Below are positions 1 to 10,080 of a DNA stretch of 32,761 nucleotides, piece by piece (the first letter of the stretch is position 1; the number at the start of each line of letters is the position of its first letter). This DNA comes from an uncultured Clostridia bacterium (GTDB lineage: Bacteria > Bacillota > Clostridia > TANB77 > CAG-508). Below the pieces are notes generated by a model that worked only from the letters and a program-made list of their open reading frames with translations, was not told where the DNA came from and searched no databases. The DNA lies in contig CALXAV010000020.1 of assembly GCA_944386385.1 (NCBI GenBank), positions 1 through 32,761 on the forward strand, read 5' to 3'. The translations under genes and the position numbers were made by a program.

Positions 1-102
1 TCGGTTCTTCTTCTTTAATCCTAAAACGTCTACTAGCTTTCTAGTTACTTATTCATCTATATATTTTTCAATGTGCTAATCGATATCTATTAAAGATATC
101 TT
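1..102 (-). other. 16S-23S internal transcribed spacer, tRNA-Ile to 23S part
   Basis: This is the AT-rich spacer downstream of tRNA-Ile on the minus strand. It would lead into the 23S rRNA gene, which lies beyond the left edge. No gene or obvious rRNA sequence is seen in it. Confidence 0.6.
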
Positions 103-179
<77 letters not shown>

Positions 180-320
180 ATAATTAGAGTCTTTTACTCG
201 ATGTTTTTCTTCTGTTAATGAGCTTCACTCTTAATTTTAAATGTACTATAATGTATACAATCTCATTTTATTCGATTGTATAAGCTATTTCTAAGAAATA
301 AATTTCTAAGAACTAGCTTA

Positions 321-355
321 AAAGTACATTGAAAAATAAACAAAATCCTCTAGAG
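321..355 (-). repeat. 3' arm of the pre-16S rRNA processing stem
   Basis: This 35-base segment is the inverted copy of 2032-2067, with one mismatch and one bulged base. The two arms lie just outside the two ends of the 16S gene, so the primary transcript would form the long stem that RNase III cuts to release precursor 16S. The pairing is seen in the sequence; the RNase III role is established for rRNA operons. Confidence 0.85.
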
Positions 356-358
356 TTA

Positions 359-1895
<1,537 letters not shown>

Positions 1896-2031
1896 GGTAT
1901 TTATATTTCTTCTAATTTCTTAGAAGTTATAAATCTAATTTTAAAGTTTTCTCAAGCTCTTTAAACTTCTTACTTTTTTTCGAAAAACTTTTAAAAATTT
2001 ATTTGGTACTTTTTGTACCGCTTAGGTTTTT

Positions 2032-2067
2032 CTCTAAAGGATTTTTGTTTATTTTTCAATGTACTTT
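2032..2067 (-). repeat. 5' arm of the pre-16S rRNA processing stem
   Basis: This segment pairs with 321-355 across the whole 16S gene. A small separate hairpin (GGTAC / GTACC around 2004-2018) sits between this arm and the 16S 5' end. Confidence 0.85.
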
Positions 2068-2095
2068 TTATGTTCCCTTGTGCGGAACGATTTTT

Positions 2096-2124
2096 ATTAT
2101 ACATTAACTTTTTTTCTTTGTCAA
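2096..2124 (-). promoter_or_regulatory. rRNA operon promoter, consensus sigma-A type
   Basis: On the minus strand TTGACA (complement at 2119-2124) and TATAAT (complement at 2096-2101) are separated by exactly 17 bp, which is a perfect vegetative consensus. It fires toward the 16S gene, with a leader of about 200 bases that contains the processing arm. The 300-base gap between the 16S gene and the next gene (1896-2198) is explained by this promoter and leader; the rest is T-rich and featureless. Confidence 0.9.
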
Positions 2125-2198
2125 CACTTTTTTTATATTTTTTTAAAATTTTTTTATTTAATATTTTTTTCTTACTTTTTTAAACATTTTTCTTGCGA

Positions 2199-3992
2199 CT
2201 AATTATCTTCCACAATGTTTAGAGTCAACTGGTTTACAAGACCATTTTCATCATATTGAACAGTTATATTATATTCATTATTTCCATTATCTTCTAAAAA
2301 TGTAGTTAATGTGTTTACTATTTCTTCATTACCTTGATTTCTTACTATCGTTAATCTTAATTCACTATCAGATACTATTTCCATATTTGCTATACTATCT
2401 TTTACTGCTTGGATAGATCTAGACACACTTTCTCCAGTTAATTTTTCACCTTGTAATAATTCAAAATTATAATTAAATCTATTTCTTTCTGTTTCAGTTA
2501 TTCCATTATATTCTAAAACAGTAGAATCTTTCATCAACCCAACATCTTTTAGCATTTGTTCTATATCTTGATATGCTATTACTTGTTTTACAGATTCTAT
2601 TTCTGAATTCAAACCATTTCTTACTGTATTAATTACACTTTGTACTTGAGAATCTTCTAATGTATTTAACATAGCTGCATTTTCATTGTTAAAACTTTGT
2701 ACATCTTCTAAGCTTTGTACTATTTCTGTATTTCTAATTACATTTAAATCAACTTTTTTATCATCAATTTCATATATTAAATCATAATTTTCTTGTCTTG
2801 TTTGCTTATTTACTTCTTGTGTTCTTCTAAATGTAGTTGTGCTTCCTTTATTATTATTTTGAATAATAACAGATAGTTCATCAGTATTATAATTTAAACT
2901 AATACTATATTTTTCACTTTCTCCATCTGCAATTAATATTTCTGCAAAATTCCCATCTGTTAACTGCAAACAATCTATATTAGTTTGATATTCTTGTGTC
3001 TCCACTCTTGTTCTTATAGTCTGTCCTTCACTTTCATAAACTATAATTTTTGTTTCATCTGCTCCTATATTGCTTTGCTTTATTCTTTGCACTGTAATAT
3101 CTATAAAATTAATCAAATCTTCTTTTAAATTAATGTCATTATTCCCTAAAGTTACTTCATTTATTTTATTTTGTAATATATCTACTTTATTTAATATAGT
3201 TTCATCCTGTTCAATAGTTTGTAAAAGATTTATATATATGTTATTTAATTGTTCTTTAGTTAATGTTAATACATATGCATTTGTTAAATAATTTTCTCCA
3301 TCTATTGTTACAGTTTCTCCACTTTGCTTACTAAAATTACTGTTTGAAACATTTTGCGCAATTATACTTACATACTTTTCTCCTAGGCTTTCTAATTCTT
3401 CATCAGTAAATTTTACTTCATTTAAAAATTCCATGTCTAAATTTATTGTATCTGGAAGTTTTTCTAATTCCTCATCAGTATAACCAAACTTTTTAAACAA
3501 TTCTTTTAAGTTACTATTTTCTGATACTACATATTGACTAAACAAATCTGAAAACTTTATTCCATAATTATTAGATGAATGTAGATATTCTGCTTGAGCT
3601 ACTTGTTCATCATTTTTCAACAACTTTATATCGCGATAGTCATATCCACTATTATTATCTGTTTGACCTTCTACTGTAACTTTTAATTGATTAACTGTAC
3701 TATCTGTATTTTCTTGAGTTGTTCCTATATTTTGAGTGTAATTCGCCTTAGCTTCAGTATCAACATTATAAGAACTAGTTTCTAATAATCCATCATATTC
3801 CGTAGAATTTATTATAGTTTCTAAAGATTTTAAATTATCAGCATTTTTTCCTATATATTTTACAAATAAAGTCTGGCTAGATTTAAACATATCTGTTTTT
3901 AAATATAATACTACAAATGTTGTTGCCAATATTACTAATATAACTGCTATTACTATTATTAAAACTAATCTTCTCTTTTTTCTTGTCATCAT
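2199..3992 (-). CDS. large membrane-anchored extracytoplasmic protein, unknown function
   Basis: This 597-residue protein begins with a basic stretch followed by one hydrophobic segment (residues about 9-30) with no clear cleavage site. It is therefore probably a type II membrane protein with a large outer domain. The outer part is rich in Asn, Thr, Glu and Gln, has alternating beta-like and coiled segments, and shows no catalytic motif I recognise. It is the last gene of the rhodanese-lepA-rlmB-this gene run, starting 19 bases after rlmB with an AAGGGAG ribosome-binding site. Two adjacent ATG codons leave the start uncertain by one residue. Similar unannotated proteins are common in Clostridia, which is from memory. 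I do not assign a function. Confidence 0.8.
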   Translation of the reverse strand: MMTRKKRRLVLIIVIAVILVILATTFVVLYLKTDMFKSSQTLFVKYIGKNADNLKSLETIINSTEYDGLLETSSYNVDTEAKANYTQNIGTTQENTDSTVNQLKVTVEGQTDNNSGYDYRDIKLLKNDEQVAQAEYLHSSNNYGIKFSDLFSQYVVSENSNLKELFKKFGYTDEELEKLPDTINLDMEFLNEVKFTDEELESLGEKYVSIIAQNVSNSNFSKQSGETVTIDGENYLTNAYVLTLTKEQLNNIYINLLQTIEQDETILNKVDILQNKINEVTLGNNDINLKEDLINFIDITVQRIKQSNIGADETKIIVYESEGQTIRTRVETQEYQTNIDCLQLTDGNFAEILIADGESEKYSISLNYNTDELSVIIQNNNKGSTTTFRRTQEVNKQTRQENYDLIYEIDDKKVDLNVIRNTEIVQSLEDVQSFNNENAAMLNTLEDSQVQSVINTVRNGLNSEIESVKQVIAYQDIEQMLKDVGLMKDSTVLEYNGITETERNRFNYNFELLQGEKLTGESVSRSIQAVKDSIANMEIVSDSELRLTIVRNQGNEEIVNTLTTFLEDNGNNEYNITVQYDENGLVNQLTLNIVEDN

Positions 3993-4011
3993 TTTATTTT
4001 TACTCCCTTCT

Positions 4012-4776
4012 TTAATTCTTCTGTAATCTTTGCTTTAGTGTTTCATATATTACAATTCCCGCTGATACAGATGCATTTAAAGATGTTACTTTTCCTTTCA
4101 TAGGAATCTTAACTAAAAAATCACAATTTTTTGTAACTTTATTACTCATTCCGCTTCCTTCATTTCCTATTACAATTCCTATAGGTCCTGTTAAATCTTG
4201 TTCATAATAATATTTGTCAGTATTAATATCTGTACCGCATATCCAAAGTCCTTCTTTTTTTAACTTATCAATCGCATCTGTAATATTAGTTACTCTAGCA
4301 ACTAGCATATGTTCCACTGCTCCTGCAGAAACTTTTGCTACAGTACTGTTTACTCCTGCTGCTCTTCTTTTCGGAATAATAACACCATGTACTCCTGCTG
4401 TTTCTGCTGTTCTTATTATAGAACCTAAGTTATGAGGGTCTTCTATTCCATCTAATATTAATACGAAAGGATCTTCATCTTTTTCTTTTGCTTTATCTAA
4501 AATATCTTCTATTTCACAATATTCAAAAGGTGGAACTAAAGCAATTACTCCCTGATAGTTTTTGTTTTGTGCCATTTCTTCCATCTGTCTTTTATCTTTT
4601 TCTACTATTATAACTCTTTTTTCTTTTGCCATAGCAATTATTTTATGAATAGAACCATGCTTTTCACCTTTTTCTACAAATATTTTATTTATATCTTTAC
4701 CACTTTCTAACAATTCTATTACACTATTTCTTCCTTCTACTTGGTCATTATAATTTTCTTTACTTTTATTTTCCAT
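4012..4776 (-). CDS. rlmB: 23S rRNA (guanosine-2'-O-)-methyltransferase RlmB, TrmH/SpoU family
   Basis: This 254-residue SpoU-family (SPOUT knot) RNA 2'-O-methyltransferase uses S-adenosylmethionine. RlmB modifies a guanosine in the peptidyl-transferase region of 23S rRNA. An N-terminal substrate-binding domain (residues about 10-80, starting GRNSVIELL) precedes the SPOUT domain. The three family motifs are visible: DGIEDPHNLGSIIRTAE with the catalytic Asn and Arg, then IGIVIGNEGSGMS, then IPMKGKVTSLNASVSAGI near the C-terminus. Length is normal for the family. It starts 10 bases after the lepA stop, so it is translated from the same operon. In some Firmicutes this gene (yacO) lies beside cysS; the present setting is different. 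Exact target assignment is by family only. Confidence 0.93.
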   Translation of the reverse strand: MENKSKENYNDQVEGRNSVIELLESGKDINKIFVEKGEKHGSIHKIIAMAKEKRVIIVEKDKRQMEEMAQNKNYQGVIALVPPFEYCEIEDILDKAKEKDEDPFVLILDGIEDPHNLGSIIRTAETAGVHGVIIPKRRAAGVNSTVAKVSAGAVEHMLVARVTNITDAIDKLKKEGLWICGTDINTDKYYYEQDLTGPIGIVIGNEGSGMSNKVTKNCDFLVKIPMKGKVTSLNASVSAGIVIYETLKQRLQKN

Positions 4777-4786
4777 TTACATTCTC

Positions 4787-6595
4787 CTAATTATCATCAT
4801 CTAATTTTAATACTGATAAAAATGCCTCCTGTGGAATTTCTACATTTCCTATCTCACGCATTTTCTTCTTTCCTCTTTTTTGTTTCTCTAATAATTTTTT
4901 CTTTCTAGTTATATCTCCACCATAACATTTAGCCAAAACGTCTTTTCTTAAAGCAGAAATAGTTTCCCTTGCAATTATTTTTCCTCCAATAGCTGCTTGA
5001 ATAGGAATTTTAAATAATTTTCTTGGAATTACTTCTTTTAGTTTTTGAACCATTTTTCTTCCTCTATCATATGCGCTATCTTTATGAACTATAAAACTTA
5101 AAGCATCAACTATTTCTCCGTTTATATAAATATCTAGTTTTACTAAATCTGCTCTTTTATATTCTTTGAATTCATAATCAAGTGATGCATATCCTTTTGT
5201 TTTTGATTTCAAGTTGTCAAAGAAATCATATATTATTTCGTTTAAAGGCATTTCATATATTAATGTAACTCTATTTTCATCTAAGTATTTCATATCTATA
5301 TAAATACCTCTTCTTCTTTGACATAGTTCCATTATATTTCCTATATAATCTTTTGGGGTAAATATATTTGCTGTGACATATGGTTCTTCTATATATGAAA
5401 CTTCTTGAGATGGTGGTAAATCTTCTGGATTATATAATTCAATAACTTGTCCATCTGTTTTATATACTTTATAAATAACTGATGGTGCAGTTGTTATTAA
5501 TCCCAAATCAAACTCTCTATCTAATCTTTCTTCTATTATTTCTAGATGTAATAATCCTAAAAATCCACATCTAAATCCAAATCCTAGTGCTGCTGATGTT
5601 TCTGGTTCATATTCTAGCGCTGCATCATTTAATTTTAATTTTTCTAACGCTTCTTTTAATTCTTCATATTGACTTCCATCTACTGGATATAGTCCACAAT
5701 ATACCATTGGTGTTACTTTTTTATATCCTTTTAATGGTTCATCTGCAGGATTATCTTTTAGAGTTATTGTATCTCCAACTCGTATATCTGCTATATTTTT
5801 TATACTAGCTGCCACATATCCTACTTCTCCTGCTTTTATTTCTTTAACTGGCATATGTGAGCCTGGTATAAAGTAACCTACTTCAGTTACAACAAATTCC
5901 TTATTTGTTGCCATTAATTTTATTTCGTCACCAATTTTTATTTTCCCATCAACTACACGTATAGATGCTACCGCTCCTTTATAACTATCATAATAAGAAT
6001 CAAATATCAAACATTTTGTTTTTGCGTTCTCGTCTCCTTTTGGACAAGGCAAGTCTGTTACTATTCTTTCTAATACCTCTTCTACATTTAATCCTGTTTT
6101 TGCTGATATACAAGGAGCATCCTCTGCTGGTATTCCTATTATATCTTCAATTTCTTGTTTTACCTCATCTACTCTTGCATTTGGTAAATCTATTTTATTA
6201 AGTACTGGTAGTATCTCCAAATTATTGTCTATTGCTAAATACACATTAGCTAAAGTTTGTGCTTCAACTCCTTGGCTACTATCTACTACTAAAATAGCAC
6301 CATCACACGCTGCTAAACTTCTTGATACTTCGTAATTGAAATCAACATGTCCAGGTGTATCAATTAGATTTAAGATATATTCTTGTCCGTCTTTTGCCTT
6401 ATACACCATTCTTACTGCTTGAGATTTTATTGTAATTCCTCTTTCTCTTTCTATTTCCATATTGTCTAGTATTTGGTCTTCCATTTCTCTTTTAGAAAGT
6501 GAGCCTGTCATTTCTATTAATCTATCTGCTAAAGTAGATTTTCCATGATCTATATGTGCAATTATACTAAAATTTCTTATATTTTCTTGTCTCAT
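4787..6595 (-). CDS. lepA: elongation factor 4 (LepA), ribosomal back-translocation GTPase
   Basis: This full-length 602-residue translational GTPase acts on the ribosome under stress and in initiation or assembly. The G1 motif AHIDHGKST (residues about 13-21), the switch region [12 protein letters not shown], the G3 motif DTPGHVDF and the G4 motif NKIDLP are intact. EF-G-like domains follow, and then the LepA-specific C-terminal domain with KVDILING-like (here [15 protein letters not shown]) and [17 protein letters not shown] stretches. The start ATG follows a strong AGGAGGA site. It is the second gene of the operon: the rhodanese gene lies 53 bases upstream and rlmB 10 bases downstream. In many Firmicutes lepA is instead near hemW/hrcA, so the neighbourhood is lineage-specific. 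Confidence 0.97.
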   Translation of the reverse strand: MRQENIRNFSIIAHIDHGKSTLADRLIEMTGSLSKREMEDQILDNMEIERERGITIKSQAVRMVYKAKDGQEYILNLIDTPGHVDFNYEVSRSLAACDGAILVVDSSQGVEAQTLANVYLAIDNNLEILPVLNKIDLPNARVDEVKQEIEDIIGIPAEDAPCISAKTGLNVEEVLERIVTDLPCPKGDENAKTKCLIFDSYYDSYKGAVASIRVVDGKIKIGDEIKLMATNKEFVVTEVGYFIPGSHMPVKEIKAGEVGYVAASIKNIADIRVGDTITLKDNPADEPLKGYKKVTPMVYCGLYPVDGSQYEELKEALEKLKLNDAALEYEPETSAALGFGFRCGFLGLLHLEIIEERLDREFDLGLITTAPSVIYKVYKTDGQVIELYNPEDLPPSQEVSYIEEPYVTANIFTPKDYIGNIMELCQRRRGIYIDMKYLDENRVTLIYEMPLNEIIYDFFDNLKSKTKGYASLDYEFKEYKRADLVKLDIYINGEIVDALSFIVHKDSAYDRGRKMVQKLKEVIPRKLFKIPIQAAIGGKIIARETISALRKDVLAKCYGGDITRKKKLLEKQKRGKKKMREIGNVEIPQEAFLSVLKLDDDN

Positions 6596-6648
6596 ATTTC
6601 CTCCTCTTGCTTTATTATGAAAAATTTTAACATAAAATTAATAAAATC

Positions 6649-6981
6649 TCAATAGTTTTGATATCCATTATATAAATTATATACCTCTGTATACCCCATA
6701 TTCATTAACTCTTCTTGCGCTTTTTTACTTCTTGTTCCACTTGAACAATATACGACTATAGCCTTATTTTTATCTGATAATAATCCGCTTGCTTTTTTCT
6801 TTATATCATATTCTGGAAGTAAGATTGCATCTTCCATATGACCTTCTTCATACTCTTGTGGACTTCTTACATCTACTATCACAGCTCCTTTTGATATTAT
6901 TGAATTCAATTCTTTTTCATCTATATCATATTTGTTTATACTACGGTCTTTCTTCTTTTTAAATAAAAACTTAAATAACAT
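6649..6981 (-). CDS. single-domain rhodanese-like sulfurtransferase
   Basis: This protein of about 110 residues consists almost entirely of one rhodanese fold. The family landmarks are VIVDVRSPQEYEEGH and the active-site loop VVYCSSGTRS, whose Cys would carry the persulfide. The start region is rich in Phe and Lys. Two starts are possible: the ATG at 6981, with AAGGA about 10 bases upstream, or a TTG two codons earlier at 6987. The ATG is chosen. It leads the lepA operon; no partner that would fix its substrate is present, so the sulfur acceptor is unknown. Confidence 0.88.
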   Translation of the reverse strand: MLFKFLFKKKKDRSINKYDIDEKELNSIISKGAVIVDVRSPQEYEEGHMEDAILLPEYDIKKKASGLLSDKNKAIVVYCSSGTRSKKAQEELMNMGYTEVYNLYNGYQNY

Positions 6982-7018
6982 ACACAATCATTCCTTTTAT
7001 TCTATTATATGAAGAAAG

Positions 7019-7385
7019 TTATCCACAAGTACTAATTTTATCCACAGTTTTATTTTCTACAGTATACCTTCTTTTCCTTCATTTTTCTACAATTTCATTT
7101 TTACATTTATATGACAATAATATTTCATAAAACTATATTTTATTTCTGTTATTTCGCTATTTTTACCGATTTATACTTATTTTCCTTGTTTTTTCTCCTT
7201 TTTTCGCGTCTTTTTATTACTTTTTTATTTCATAATTCTTACAATTATGTTATCTTTTCATCATTATGTAACTTATTTTTTTCGTCTTTTTGTAACATTT
7301 GATGTGTATAACTTTTTGTGGAAACTGTGGATAACTTTGTGAACAACTATAAAATAGCCATATCGCGTTCACGAGTTGTTCACAA
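7019..7385. promoter_or_regulatory. DnaA-box cluster flanking a T-rich, gene-free tract
   Basis: Two perfect DnaA boxes TTATCCACA lie at 7019-7027 and 7038-7046. About 250 bases of very T-rich plus-strand sequence follow. Then come TGTGTATAA (7303-7311, reverse of TTATACACA) and TGTGGATAA (7326-7334, reverse of a perfect box), plus two box-like TTGTTCACA sites inside a 12-bp inverted repeat (TTGTGAACAACT at 7337-7348, AGTTGTTCACAA at 7374-7385). Inward-facing boxes around an easily melted tract suggest a DnaA-binding locus. It also fills the 500-base gap between the rhodanese and prepilin-like genes. Chromosomal origin function is doubtful because genes on both sides run on the minus strand and dnaA/dnaN are absent. 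A DnaA titration or regulatory cluster is the more likely reading. Confidence 0.55.
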
Positions 7386-7459
7386 TTGAAATTAGTTTAT
7401 ATAATATTCCTTATTTTGCAATTTTTTATGTGTACTTTTTATTTATAAAAATAAATAAA

Positions 7460-7488
7460 AAAATAACTAGCATAAAACTAGTTATTTT
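7460..7488 (-). terminator. intrinsic terminator of the prepilin-like gene
   Basis: An 11-bp stem (AAAATAACTAG / CTAGTTATTTT) with a seven-base loop is followed on the minus strand by a T-rich run. It lies 14 bases beyond the stop codon of the gene at 7502-8926. Confidence 0.8.
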
Positions 7489-7501
7489 AAATATCAAAAC
7501 A

Positions 7502-8926
7502 TCACTCCCATTTAAGCATTGGATATCCATTATTTTTATTTTCTGTATCTTCTTTAAATGCATCTCCTAAATCTGCAGCTGTAAATGAATCATTTTTAGT
7601 ATAGCAATTTATAATATTAGCTTTCACTCCTAAAGAAATCGGGTTCCCAACTATATCTCCGACTTCACTTGTTCCTGTTATCTCTCCTATTGAATAACAA
7701 CCTTTTACATCTATTGGTCCCTCGGAAAAATTATGAGCTCCCAATATCCCTCCTACAGAATTTTTTCCACTAATATTTTTTGTATTATAGCAATTCTCTA
7801 TTTTAAAGCCACCTGCATAACCTCCTACTATTCCTCCTGTCCACACATTATCATTTTGTATTTCACCCTGATTACAAGAATTTAGTATATCTCCTTTAAA
7901 AAATCCTACTATTCCTCCACAATAATCTCCTGTTTCTCTTGTTACATTACCATAATTACCACAATTTATTATTGTGTTTGAAACATTTGTAAATTGCTCC
8001 CAGTCAGTTCCATTACTACTTCCTACTATTCCTCCCATTCCATTATTTATAGTTCCATAATTTTTACAATTATAAATTGTATGTTGTCCTGCAATTTGCA
8101 CAACAATTCCTGCTCTATTTGTATCTGCATAATTTATGCAATTACTAATATTTCCTTCAAATCCATATAGAAATCCTACTACTCCTGCTCCACTACTTCC
8201 TGTCACTTCACCATTTTCTCCTATAGTTACATTTCTTATTGTTCCATCTACTACAAAACTAAATAATCCATTATTTTTATTTTCTGTTGAACTTATATTC
8301 AAATTATTTATTGTATGGTTACATCCATCAAATATTCCTTTAAAAGGTTTATTATCTCCTGTTTCTGGATTTTTATTATCTGTATCTGGAGATATAATAC
8401 CAATTGGTGTCCAATTGCTACTTAATGTTATATCACTTGTTAGTAGTACTGCTTTTCCTTCATAAGTATTTCCACTATTTATATCATCTCTAAAATTTAT
8501 TAAACCTTGTGCATCACTTATTTCTACTATATTATCACTATTTATAACTGTTTTATCATCATTAACATAGTATTTCCTTTGTGTACCTTCCACTGTTATT
8601 ATAAAACTTCCATCTCCATTTACTACTACATCTAACTCTTGGCTTCCGAATTGATTTTGTAATTCTTTAGTAAAACTATCCGTATCTAAAACTTCTGTAT
8701 AACCATTATCAACAATACTACTTCCTAGTACCGCCATTTGAATTTTTTCTTTCTCTGTTGCTTTATCTGTCTTTTCCTTTGCACTAGTTGCTTGAGTGAG
8801 TATTCCATTCTCTCCTGTTAGCATTGATATTGATACTCCAGCTAATATGAGTAAAACTATGATAGTTACCACTAATGCTATAAGTGTAATTCCTCGTTCT
8901 TTTGTTTTTAATGTTTTTTCTTTCAT
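7502..8926 (-). CDS. prepilin-type N-terminus surface protein with GLUG repeats
   Basis: This 474-residue protein starts with a class III (type IV prepilin) signal: KERG then ITLIALVVTIIVLLIL. A prepilin peptidase would cut after Gly12 and leave the hydrophobic helix for anchoring or assembly. The usual Glu at mature position 5 is Ala, so it may not form a standard pilus core. From about residue 120 onward there are repeated GGIVG-x-I-x-NC-YN-G-x-I-type units (GLUG-like, beta-helical), which are typical of adhesive surface proteins. The C-terminus is NGYPMLKWE, a common ending of such proteins. A candidate processing enzyme is the peptidase at 28875-29630. The gene is monocistronic, with a structured leader and its own terminator. 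Ligand unknown. Confidence 0.85.
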   Translation of the reverse strand: MKEKTLKTKERGITLIALVVTIIVLLILAGVSISMLTGENGILTQATSAKEKTDKATEKEKIQMAVLGSSIVDNGYTEVLDTDSFTKELQNQFGSQELDVVVNGDGSFIITVEGTQRKYYVNDDKTVINSDNIVEISDAQGLINFRDDINSGNTYEGKAVLLTSDITLSSNWTPIGIISPDTDNKNPETGDNKPFKGIFDGCNHTINNLNISSTENKNNGLFSFVVDGTIRNVTIGENGEVTGSSGAGVVGFLYGFEGNISNCINYADTNRAGIVVQIAGQHTIYNCKNYGTINNGMGGIVGSSNGTDWEQFTNVSNTIINCGNYGNVTRETGDYCGGIVGFFKGDILNSCNQGEIQNDNVWTGGIVGGYAGGFKIENCYNTKNISGKNSVGGILGAHNFSEGPIDVKGCYSIGEITGTSEVGDIVGNPISLGVKANIINCYTKNDSFTAADLGDAFKEDTENKNNGYPMLKWE

Positions 8927-8983
8927 TTTAATTTTCCTCCCTGTTTCTTTATTTTATTTTTTTAATTTAATAACAAAACGCAA

Positions 8984-9030
8984 AAAAGACAGCAATAAAA
9001 CCTATTTTTTAGGTCTCATTACTATCTTTT
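8984..9030 (-). promoter_or_regulatory. leader hairpin with U-tract (possible attenuator)
   Basis: Arms at 8984-9004 and 9010-9030 pair along 21 positions. The four imperfect positions are G-U wobbles only when the minus strand is transcribed, and C-A mismatches the other way. On the minus strand the stem is followed by TTTTTT, as in an intrinsic terminator. It lies about 58 bases upstream of the prepilin-like gene, so it is either the end of an upstream leader RNA or an attenuator. No riboswitch aptamer is recognised upstream. The rest of 9031-9284 holds only AT-rich sequence and the TA repeat. Confidence 0.5.
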
Positions 9031-9071
9031 CTATTTATATTTATTATATTTCTATTTACTAATAACCTACT

Positions 9072-9097
9072 TATATATATATATATATATATATATA
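9072..9097. repeat. (TA)13 dinucleotide microsatellite
   Basis: Thirteen uninterrupted TA units lie about 145-170 bases upstream of the prepilin-like gene. Such tracts can vary in length by slippage. Confidence 0.95.
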
Positions 9098-9284
9098 CAG
9101 ACACAAGACTTTCAAGTATTCTAGTCATCTACTTTTTCCCCTTCTCTTTTGTTATTATTTCTTATTTTTATTTTATTATTCTTATGTTATTATAAATATA
9201 TTTTATACAAAAGTCCGTTATTTGTAAATACCTTAAACTATTTTTGTAAAAAATTTGTATAAAAATTTTACCACTTATATTAAA

Positions 9285-9325
9285 AAAATATCCTAATTAG
9301 CTATATATACTAACTAAGATATTTT
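9285..9325 (-). terminator. intrinsic terminator of the DUF1294 gene
   Basis: A 16-position stem (arms 9285-9300 and 9310-9325, two wobble or mismatch positions) is followed on the minus strand by a T-run. It is about 65 bases after the DUF1294 stop codon. Confidence 0.7.
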
Positions 9326-9389
9326 TAACATTAACACTTACAATATTTTGTAAATAAATTTTGTTTTATAAAATTTTAAAATTCCACAT

Positions 9390-9671
9390 TTATTTTAATG
9401 CAAAATAAACAATTGCAATTATTTCAAGTATCGTAATTAGTGGAAAACCAATAACAAACTGGACTTTTTGTGTTTTGTGTCTAAAAGCATACATACCAGC
9501 TGTAGTTCCTATACCTCCACCAATTGCTGTTATTATAAATAAAGTCTTTTCTGGTATTCTCCAAGCTCCTTTTTTAGCTTTTCTTTTATCAAGCCACATT
9601 ACGAAAAAACCAAATAAATTAATTATTACTAAATAAATGGTTATATTTTGCCATGTAAAAATTTCTTGCAT
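9390..9671 (-). CDS. DUF1294 family small membrane protein
   Basis: This 93-residue protein has a hydrophobic segment at about 10-25, the family signature WLDKRKAKKGAWRIPE (about 26-41), a Gly-rich second segment (ITAIGGGIGTTAGMYAFRHKT) and a third hydrophobic stretch at the C-terminus. This order matches DUF1294 proteins, small integral membrane proteins of unknown role that are sometimes fused to cold-shock domains. A GAGAGGA ribosome-binding site precedes the ATG. The gene stands alone between two gene-poor intervals. Confidence 0.88.
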   Translation of the reverse strand: MQEIFTWQNITIYLVIINLFGFFVMWLDKRKAKKGAWRIPEKTLFIITAIGGGIGTTAGMYAFRHKTQKVQFVIGFPLITILEIIAIVYFALK

Positions 9672-9732
9672 TTTCTTTTCCTCTCTATTCTCATATTTAT
9701 ATGCCCAAATTCCCTTCTTGAAATTTTGTCGG

Positions 9733-9762
9733 CAATTTTGTTTACTGTACTAAACAAAATTG
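9733..9762. repeat. perfect 12-bp palindrome
   Basis: CAATTTTGTTTA and TAAACAAAATTG surround the loop CTGTAC. A T-rich run follows on the plus strand, but no plus-strand gene ends here. It lies in the leader region of the DUF1294 gene, where it could bind a regulator or form an RNA hairpin. The rest of 9763-9941 shows no gene or clear signal. Confidence 0.5.
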
Positions 9763-9941
9763 TTGTTTTTTATCTTTTTGTTTAGTAGCTTTTTAAATCA
9801 TTATTTTATTATAATATTATTTACACTTTAATGTATTTTATATTTTTTATTTGTAAATGATTAAAATCTACTAAATTATGTTTTCTTTTATTTCTGTTTT
9901 TCTTCCAATTATTTCTTAAAATAAACTAAAAAGATTACTAA

Positions 9942-10029
9942 AGCAAGTTTTTAGATTAGGTACTTTTTCGTAGGGAAATTAAGGGTAGAAAAAGTACCGG
10001 TGAGCGAAGCTTAAATCTAAAAACTTGCT
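9942..10029 (-). ncRNA. long two-part stem structure downstream of polC (unassigned)
   Basis: An outer 16-bp perfect stem (AGCAAGTTTTTAGATT, left arm from 9942) encloses an inner 11-bp perfect stem (GGTACTTTTTC at 9959-9969 with GAAAAAGTACC at 9988-9998). The strongly asymmetric internal loop is at about 9999-10012. No T-run follows either end, so a plain terminator is unlikely. It sits within 60 bases of the polC stop, next to the REP-like copy at 10046. It may be a structured repeat of a mobile family or a 3' UTR RNA; the function is unknown. Confidence 0.45.
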
Positions 10030-10045
10030 ACAAATCCCTGCAAAA

Positions 10046-10080
10046 GATGTGTCCCAAAAGGAAACGTCCCCAATAGGACA
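10046..10080. repeat. REP-like repeat family 2, copy 1
   Basis: The sequence GATGTGTCCCAAA...AAGGAAACGTCCCCAA is shared with 26537-26585. This copy ends with GGACA, able to pair with its own TGTCC, and directly abuts the polC stop codon. The second copy likewise sits beside a stop codon. Confidence 0.75.

Noticed and set aside
7019-7385. Chromosomal replication origin as the firm call
   Set aside because: Genes on both sides are on the minus strand, dnaA/dnaN are absent and no strand switch is seen; kept only as a DnaA-box cluster.
7111-7570. Two plus-strand ORFs rich in Phe, Ile and Tyr
   Set aside because: They are by-products of T-rich sequence, lack ribosome-binding sites, and one overlaps the prepilin-like gene.
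9031-9250. c-di-GMP or other riboswitch upstream of the prepilin-like gene
   Set aside because: Pilus genes are sometimes under c-di-GMP riboswitches, but none of the conserved aptamer segments is visible.
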